A stretch of DNA of 64,000 bases from Ornithodoros turicata (Eukaryota > Arthropoda > Arachnida > Ixodida > Argasidae), in the NCBI RefSeq assembly GCF_037126465.1, contig NC_088201.1, positions 8,561,001 through 8,625,000 on the forward strand. Reading direction: 5' to 3'. The translations under genes were made by a program, and so were the position numbers. The notes under the pieces are model-generated. The model saw nothing but the letters and a program-made list of their open reading frames with translations. It was not told where the DNA came from and did no database searches. Positions within the stretch are counted from its first letter, which is position 1. Every line of letters starts with the position of its first letter. Positions 57,480 through 64,000 of this stretch are shown one piece after another.

Positions 57480-58310
57480 TGCTGATGATGATTGCGAGTT
57501 TAATGGCGCATTGACAACAAAGATCTTAATGCGCCATAAACTGAGGTATGATTGAAACAGTGGTGATGTTATGGGTATTTAAGACTAAACACGATTACTA
57601 ATAAAAGATGAGTATATACGTGTAAGACTACAGAAGGATAATAACGCAGGAAATCAAAGACGCTTCTAAAAGGGACGAGAGCCTCGTCACCAAGCAATAG
57701 GGCTGGGTGAAGAGGTAAGAAGTATTTATAAAATGCCTTGAAGTGATGTTTACGATGGATTTCATGATGTGTGCATGTGATGAGTATGTGTACAACAGAT
57801 GGCGTGGCAATCAAACTCTGATGCAATTCGCAAAGAGAATGGAGGGACGACAGAGGGCTTGCTAATAAACAGCTGTTTAAAGCGTGTGTGCTTGACGCAA
57901 GCTGACTAAGGATTAGGAAAGGACTAAGGATAAGGAAAATTATTTTGTTTGTGTCAGCTCCAAACGGCGTTAATAGATCTAAAAATGTGTGTATATAATT
58001 ATGAAATTTTGAAGAATGTGCCAGGATGATGACGTAAACCTCTGCGGTAAAGATAGATGCCACATTTTTAATCTCATGTGACCTTGTGCACGTGACAGAA
58101 ATCATGGCACAAGTCACTCCCGCACTAGGCTTTGACCCAGCAGTATAAATTTCAGAGTGATTCCCGAAACTTTCTTTCGTGATTCCCAAAAATTGTTGTT
58201 GTAGTATCAGTGTAAGAGTATTCTGTTTGCTGTATTTTGTCAATGAGGTGTCAGACCTTCTAGGTGGTTCCCAGGGTGGAACCCGCTTACTACACTCCAC
58301 AACTAGGGAA
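57480..58310 (-). mobile_element. LINE-C fragment with RNase H domain
   Basis: One long minus frame (to 58300) starts with RVPPWEPPRRSDTSLTKYSK, enters RNase H at SEIYTAGSKPSAGVTCAM and NVASIFTAEVY, and after decay ends with HILITCTHHEIHRKHHFKAF, LPLHPALLLGDEALVPFRSV and FDFLRYY. The catalytic TDGS motif has become TAGS. The 3' end is the TGATGATGATTG edge at 57483. Confidence 0.85.
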
Positions 58311-58400
58311 TTATAGGAAGAAAATTAGTGATCCTCAGTATCCCACACACTCAGTTGTCTCGCGACGTAAACACCCAATTATATTATATATAGTATCCCA

Positions 58401-59534
58401 CACAATCGCATACCGAACGAAGGAACGACCGAGGGCTTGTTAATAAAGAGCTGTCTGAACCGTGTACTTTTACCACAAGTCCATGCTGGGTGTTGCGGAT
58501 GACTTCCTATTCTCAGTGCGTACGATGCCTCGGGTAAAATCGCCGTCTTTGCACGAGCCCGATGTTCGAGTGGAGTAAACCACTCATGTATAAGCAGTGT
58601 CAGAAAGAAAAAAAAAATGTCCTCCGCCAATTATATTTTCGAGTCGAGCTCCAACAAAATATTTGTGGAAACACATAAAAAAATTTCAAGCGTACAATTA
58701 CGTGTAGCATTTTTGACTGTCTAGTGCGGCGAACGCACGTTTTTATGGATAATATATTGTTTGATAGCGATCTTTCGACAGATTTGTAGCTATAGTGGTT
58801 CCCTTGCAGGCTACGAACGTCAAGGTGATTACCGCCATCGCCGCCGCCGCCACCGCCACCAGCAGTCGACAGCTGCAGTCTTCGGCGCACGGAGTCCTAG
58901 CGCCACCTCCACGCGCTCATACAAACCAGTACTGCAAGAATCTCCCGAAAATTGTACAGATGGCACACCCAGACTCCAAAAATTCGTTGCACTGTTTGCT
59001 GTTGCTGAAGAACATCGTGAGCTTCGAAAAATAGTGACTATGTGACATCGTTTTCTTTCTTTCAATCAATCAATCAATCAGTGACTATGTAGGCGCGAAA
59101 GGAGCAACATACTCAAATTCTATATCTTGAAACAGAGATGGACCACAAAAGGATAGATCTAAGACTGAGAGAGACTACCAGGAAGAATATATGTATGTGG
59201 GTGCCCCTGTGTTTGAAAGACAGATCGATCATAACAGGAATTTCTCCAACATTTTCCCTCGAGTGTTGGTTCTTGTACTGTCCCAAAGCGGATTATGGGC
59301 CTAAAAGTCGCCTGAAATTACAAAAGCAGTTGGAAGCTGGCGGCATAAATCTTCTATTGCCTTTTTTTGTAACAGCCTCTGATGGTGGCAAATAAACTGA
59401 GCAGGTGGTGACAATTCTGTCAAGACACGCCTGCATAATCGCAGCCTCCAAGTCTGTCAATATACGTGAACTGCTCTGGCTGCAGAATAGATCCTCGTGT
59501 AGCCATCGCAGCGCCACCAGATGCTCGGGTTGCG
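58401..59534. other. no supported gene
   Basis: A GCC-rich stretch lies at 58833-58862 and (TCAA)n at 59064-59082. Plus ORFs at 58761-59045 show no domain. Confidence 0.4.
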
Positions 59535-60090
59535 TCAAATGGGGGGGGGGGGAATATGTTTAATGCAAAGTAAGAAGAAGGAAAGGGAAAGGTTAGCCAC
59601 GGTGTGGGCTTGCTATTCCCTAATGCTTTCAAGCAAACAGAAGAATACAGCTGGGATACAGAAAATTATCAAAAAATACAGAAGAAACAGCTCCTTCACT
59701 AATCGTTGCGCATCAGAGAGTGCCCAGGAGTTTAGATTCCCGAAGGAATCGTGTCAGCGCAGACGTGACTTCAGCGTGCTGGGTAGGGCCAAGTAGCACC
59801 GCGAGGGAAAGCTCTCGGTAACCTAGATGGGCAAGGCGGCGCCGGAGACTCGATCGGTGGTCTTCGTACCGCTGGCAGGCAATGAGAATGTGTGGCACAT
59901 CGGCTTCTACGTTGCACGTTGGGCAAAGAGGTGATGGGTGCTGATTCATCTTAAATAGGAGGAGAGGAGTTCGGGCCACATTCAGCCGCAGCCGATGAAG
60001 CAGCGATTCCTCGATGCGCGGGATCAAATGGATCTTTTCGAAAAACATTGTGTGTGCGCAGTGGATTTGGTATATGTAGGTTTAAATGTT
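59535..60090 (-). mobile_element. LINE-A 3' end
   Basis: The minus strand encodes IPRIEESLLHRLRLNVARTP, LLLFKMNQHPSPLCPTC and NVEADVPHILIACQRYEDHR with an intact C-x2-C...H...C pattern, ending ESKLLGTL at 59713. The 3' UTR runs to GCATTAAACATATTCCCCCC at 59536. Best-preserved C-terminus of the family here. Confidence 0.88.
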
Positions 60091-60428
60091 TCTTGAAGAC
60101 AAAATCATATTGCATTGTACTTGTCGAAAAGATCGTTGACACCGTCCAAATTACAAATTAACCCACGGCAATTTCATTAGAGGATCTTCTGGCCCGTAAC
60201 AGTGGCAGTATACTAAGGAGAAATAGAATGCGCACCACAAATCTTGTCGATAGTGATTCCTTGCCGTGGAGGCTTTTTGCGAGCCGCCGCAAGCTCTTTA
60301 TCAGAAATGTTTGGCAACGAGCCACTTACAGAAGAGTTGTTGAGAATGTTTTCGTTGTGATTGTGAGCTCGTGCTGACAAAAGAACGCTCTGAACAAGTT
60401 TCATCCTCACATCTCATATAAGTAGTCT

Positions 60429-60960
60429 CTATAGTGTGGAGGATATCGCATGGATAGAAGGGACCACGGGCTCTGATAAAGGAGTTGAACTGGGGGAAGC
60501 AAGTGTTTTCGTGTCTTTACCTCGATTTGTTCTTAAGGGTACCTTCTTTACCCTATCTGATTTGTGGAAGAAGAGACCATTTTTGGGTTTTGCTTTGAAA
60601 ACGGATGCGAAAAATGTCCGGAAAGTAAGAGGGGATGCCCTCTTCCCAGCCTCAGGGAAGCTGATATCATGTGTAATTATATATTTCCTCATATTTCCAC
60701 TTTGGACACTGCCTATAGAGTAAGAGAGGTGATCATCTGCGCAGCCGACGCAGCGATCACGCCCTCTACACTCTTTGGCGTCGTGGCCTTGCTGGCCACA
60801 ACGGGCACGGAGACCCGAGGCAACTATCGGCCACATGTCCGAAGCGGTTGTATTTCACACCTTAATGGAATTAGGAATATGCGGACGGACCTCGGCCGAC
60901 AGGCAACCAACCTTTAGGTGGAGTACCAACTTCCTGTAGGAGTGTCGAAGGTACTCACCT
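60429..60960 (-). mobile_element. LINE ORF1-like (gag-like) zinc-knuckle fragment
   Basis: The minus strand carries two CCHC-type knuckles in different frames: an upstream NRFGHVADSC piece (about 60820-60855) and RCGQQGHDAKECRGRDRCVG with CADDH. A Ser/Pro-rich tail (ASPSSTPLSEPVVPS) follows. Typical of ORF1 proteins of I/R1-like LINEs. At least one frameshift. Confidence 0.7.
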
Positions 60961-61129
60961 TCGTTACACGAAGGTCCCCCAGACGAATAATTCGTAAACG
61001 GACGGCGCTATCGAATAAGTTTCTGTTTCGTTAAGTTCCTTGAGACATCGGCCAAGAACTGAGCAGTGAACGGCTCATTAATTAAATAAAAATCCTAATT
61101 TTTACGATGAAAGGTGGAAGTCACTGAAA

Positions 61130-61218
61130 AGGTTAGCCAGCTCTAGGACTCGAACCCACATCTTCTGAATTACCGGTCCAGGGCTCTTACCAAAAGAGCT
61201 AAGCTAACACACCTCCCC
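61130..61218 (-). mobile_element. tRNA-derived SINE head or tRNA pseudogene
   Basis: Minus strand: A-box-like TTAGCTTAGCTCTTTTGGTA, an anticodon stem CTGGA/TTCAG around the loop CCGGTAA, and a canonical B-box GGTTCGAGTCC. Position 33 would be C rather than T, and the acceptor stem does not pair, so it is not called a functional tRNA. Confidence 0.6.
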
Positions 61219-61631
61219 AGCCACTTCCAAGGGCGCGTCCATCTGAAGGGATAAATCAACCACTCTCTCTCACTCATCCCCCTTTCACTCTTACATTTTT
61301 CTCACTCATACACGCAATCATACGACGGGATCGACGCAAGCGGGAACTCTATTTTACGTAGCATGACCTTCAGCGAAACATATACCAGGAAATAACCCGC
61401 CTCGACACTTAGTGATTTTTTTGAGTAATTAATTGGTTTCGGTTTACATATTTCTTGCGTGGAGTAGCGTAATAATGCGCTCTTTCGTTCTACTATCTGA
61501 CATTATATTACGCGTTCATCCACTCGGTTCGCACGCGGGGATCGTTAGTTAGAGAGTTAGTTAGAAAGAAAAAAAAATCCTACAAAGCACAGAGGACCGG
61601 TTACTCCAAAACACTTGAAAATACAAATTAG

Positions 61632-62631
61632 CAGTGATGGCCACTAACTACTTCTACAGTAGTTTAACTATAACTACTAACTACTTCGCGATGGAGTAGT
61701 TTAACTAGTAGTTCAACTACTTTTCAGGGGAGTAGTTAAAACTACTTTCTTAACTACTGCAATGTATTTTAACTACATCTATAACTACTTAACGTTGTCC
61801 ATCAACACCAATCCCTCGTAATACACCTAAATATGTACACCTAAATATGAGTCACAAGCAGTGATAATGATATTTAAAATATACTCTTGTGCTACGTCAC
61901 TTAATGTACATACTGTCATAAAATCGACTGCCTGTCTCTTGTATGTTACGCGCTGGCAACTTGATGCGGAAATATTTTCTATGGAGTGAAAGCTTCCGCT
62001 ATAAAGGTACGTACGACATACGACGGACCTTGTACGAGATTTACACTGAGGCTCCTTCGTCACAGATCAATGCGCCACGCACAAATATTGTGGTGGGTGC
62101 CCATTGCGCCACTGTGGACCGTAAAATATTTTCGCTTAGCCACGATGATAGATCACGTAGCCATCCTATGCGGTTATGTGCACACCAGGACGGTAACCAA
62201 GGTATTACGCAGGCCGCTACGATCGTCAAATACAAAGCTTACGGTGGGATTCTTTCTGTGCCCACGCGATAAACTAAGTTGTAGAATTATTTCACAGCAA
62301 ATGAGGCTTCACTAGACAAGCATTAAAAGTGAAGATTTAGTACACATGCATGACACAATTGCTCTGCACTTCCGTTCTCATCAAACAAGTAGCTCAAGGT
62401 AAAAGTCGGAAGCACAATCGAACCGTAAAGTTTGCGGCAAAATCGGAAGTAGTTGCTGCCTGCCCCCCCCCCCCTCCAGTAACCTCACTACTGTAGTTAA
62501 CTACTCAAAATAGTAACCTAACTAGTAGTTTCCACTACATTTCTGCAAGTAGTTGATAACTACTTTTTAACTACAATCAGGTAGCTTAACTAGTAGTTTA
62601 ACTACATGTAGTTAACTAAGGGCCATCACTT
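61632..62631. mobile_element. hAT-like non-autonomous element with AGTTTAACTACT array, 1000 bp
   Basis: Ends CAGTGATGGCC and GGGCCATCACTT, with perfect 8-bp duplication CAAATTAG at 61624-61631 and 62632-62639. TAGTTTAACTA/ACTACTT words fill the first ~170 and last ~150 bp. Interior ORFs (to 109 codons) have no transposase motif. CAGTG ends with 8-bp duplication indicate hAT. Confidence 0.95.
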
Positions 62632-62639
62632 CAAATTAG

Positions 62640-63300
62640 TACGTCTAATAAGTTAGAGGCGCTGCAATGTCCATAAGGAATGTCATTAAAGCAGCTGTCG
62701 CACGATGTCTAAGATCCCTCGGCCATTCTCCGAGTCACTAAGTCTAGAGGACGGTGGTCCAGTCTTTCCAAGGCGGCTCTAAGGTCATTACGTTGGACAC
62801 TGTATCTGGAGCAGTTAATTAATATGTGTTCACTGTGCTCCACATCAGCACACGTGAGGCAGTTCGGCAAGTTTACTTTTCCCATCTTGAACAATAGGGC
62901 ACGGCTGAAATAGACGTCTAGTCGAAGGCGGTGCACCAATGATTCAATGGCGCGCGGCGTGAGACTCGTAAGACAGAATCGTAAATTCGGGTCGACTCTG
63001 GCTAGCAGGCTGGACCCCGCGCCAACCAACCATGTACGTCTGCAGGCGTCGTGACGTATGTTACGAAGCATTTTCTTGGCGTCCGACCCCGTGAAGTACA
63101 CAGGGGTCCTGCTCGTTTTCAAGTGTGTCCTTACAGCCAAAGCATCCGCAGCTTCATTTCCGGGAATGCCCACGTGAGCTGGGATCTATTGCATAACGAT
63201 GTCATGCCCTCTTGTCATGCGGGGATCGTGATAAAGGGGCCCCACCATGCGCACCCAGCGATGCAATGAGCACTCGCTTCTGAGGAGCACGAAATGACTA
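62640..63300 (-). mobile_element. LINE-B fragment: RNase H end and C-terminal segment
   Basis: Minus strand: PAHVGIPGNEAADALA (end of RNase H; a stop replaces the expected Trp just before it), then RFCLTSLTPRAIESLVHRLR, KVNLPNCLTCADVEHSEHIL and RLDHRPLDLV, with a 3' edge CGCTGCAATGTCCATAAG near 62660. A second copy lies at 27350-27587. Confidence 0.85.
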
Positions 63301-63303
63301 CCT

Positions 63304-64000
63304 CATGAGTCAGGGTCGAACTTATTTATTTTCTGTGGGCAGCTTGTCACGAAAACGAATTTTTAAACAACCGTGCCTTGAGGAGGCACCCGACCTCCTC
63401 GTCCTCTCTGCGGTTTGGCCGTCACAGAGCCCTCCTGCCAGACACCGGGAGGAGCGACCGGCCCATGATACTCTCTTGGGGCGCCGGCGGGTACGGCTTG
63501 GGTATGCTGAAGGGGATGGCTCCGGATGTGCGGTGAAGAGCAAAGCAGCTTCAAGGCGAGAGAGCTCTGTAAAGGCGGGCTTCAGCCTGTCAACGCTGAC
63601 GTTGTCGGGCTTGCCGTTGATAGAGATGGCGTAAAACTTGTCACCGCGGCGTAACACAGGATGAGGGCCAGAATAAGGCTGCTGCTGCAGCGACTTTCGG
63701 ACTGCGCCGCTGTGGAGGAAAACGTGCATGGCGGTGGCCAGTTGCTGCAGAACGTAGGGCATTCGGGAGGAGCTAGCCCGTGTTGGAGTACGCCGTAGCC
63801 CAGCGAATGTTTGATGGAGGTCATGCAGCAAACTTCTGGGGTCGGTGGCAGGAGCGGTGGACGGCTCAAAGAAACCTGCTGGAAGCCTCAGAGTTGTGTC
63901 GTAGACCAACTCAGCAGGACTGCACGCGATGTCTGGCTTAAGCGTGCCACGTATGCCGAGCAGGACAACAGGCAGAACGGTAGCCCAGTGGTTTAGGGTC
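63304..64000 (-). mobile_element. Ty3/gypsy-type LTR retrotransposon pol fragment (integrase C-terminus), cut by window edge
   Basis: The minus frame stays open from the window edge to 63322. It includes SPAELVYDTTLRLPAGFF, a segment on exposed substitution-prone sequence, then PHPVLRRGDKFYAISINGKP and DNVSVDRLKPAF, the module near the end of gypsy-class integrases. A basic, Pro/Ser-rich tail follows. The remainder of pol lies beyond the window; no LTR is visible on the 3' side before LINE-B. Confidence 0.85.

Noticed and set aside
61130..61218. Functional tRNA gene on the minus strand
   Set aside because: The B-box is good, but the acceptor stem does not pair and position 33 is not T, so it is treated as a SINE head or pseudogene.

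Overview
The window looks like eukaryotic nuclear DNA from a hard tick (Ixodidae). The clues are repeated tRNA-derived SINEs resembling the ixodid-tick Ruka family, a chitin-binding cuticle protein gene, GT-AG introns of up to 6.5 kb, and a dense, nested load of decayed transposons. There are no bacterial operons, CRISPR arrays or rRNA genes. The species cannot be named from the sequence alone.

Two cellular genes can be assembled, both on the minus strand. The first, spanning about 45.3 down to 25.25 kb, is a 15-exon SLC18-type vesicular amine transporter (VMAT/VAChT/portabella-like, MFS fold). Every intron phase agrees from exon to exon, and the joined reading frame is about 537 codons plus a stop. 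Its introns are filled with transposons. The second, at 51214 to 50198, is a two-exon secreted cuticle protein of 174 residues with a Rebers-Riddiford chitin-binding domain. It has a TATA box, a three-codon first coding exon, a SINE in its intron and a likely poly(A) signal.

The rest is mostly mobile DNA. At least four LINE lineages are present, called A to D here: A (RT/RNase H, 3' end often bordered by a C run), B, C (3' end with a TGATGATGATT-type tail) and D (RT). There are also Ruka-like SINEs and other tRNA-derived SINEs, a Ty3/gypsy pol fragment cut by the right window edge, an endonuclease-domain relic of Helitron type, a deleted mariner, PIF/Harbinger relics, several hAT-like non-autonomous elements with 8-bp target duplications, two CACT-ended TA-target elements, and many foldback MITEs.

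Layout: 0-19 kb is LINE, SINE and transposon debris, including a clear nest at 11.6-13.9 kb. 19-25 kb holds foldbacks and a hAT-like element. 25-45 kb is the transporter gene. 45-50 kb has MITEs and unassigned DNA. 50-51.3 kb is the cuticle gene. 51-64 kb is again transposon debris.

The most interesting signals are two independent cases of a TA-target element sitting inside the 3' target duplication of a hAT-like element; a young 410-bp element with perfect 31-bp terminal inverted repeats and a perfect 8-bp GC-rich duplication (P-element-like architecture) in a transporter intron; and several unrelated hAT-like families that share arrays of short subterminal words.
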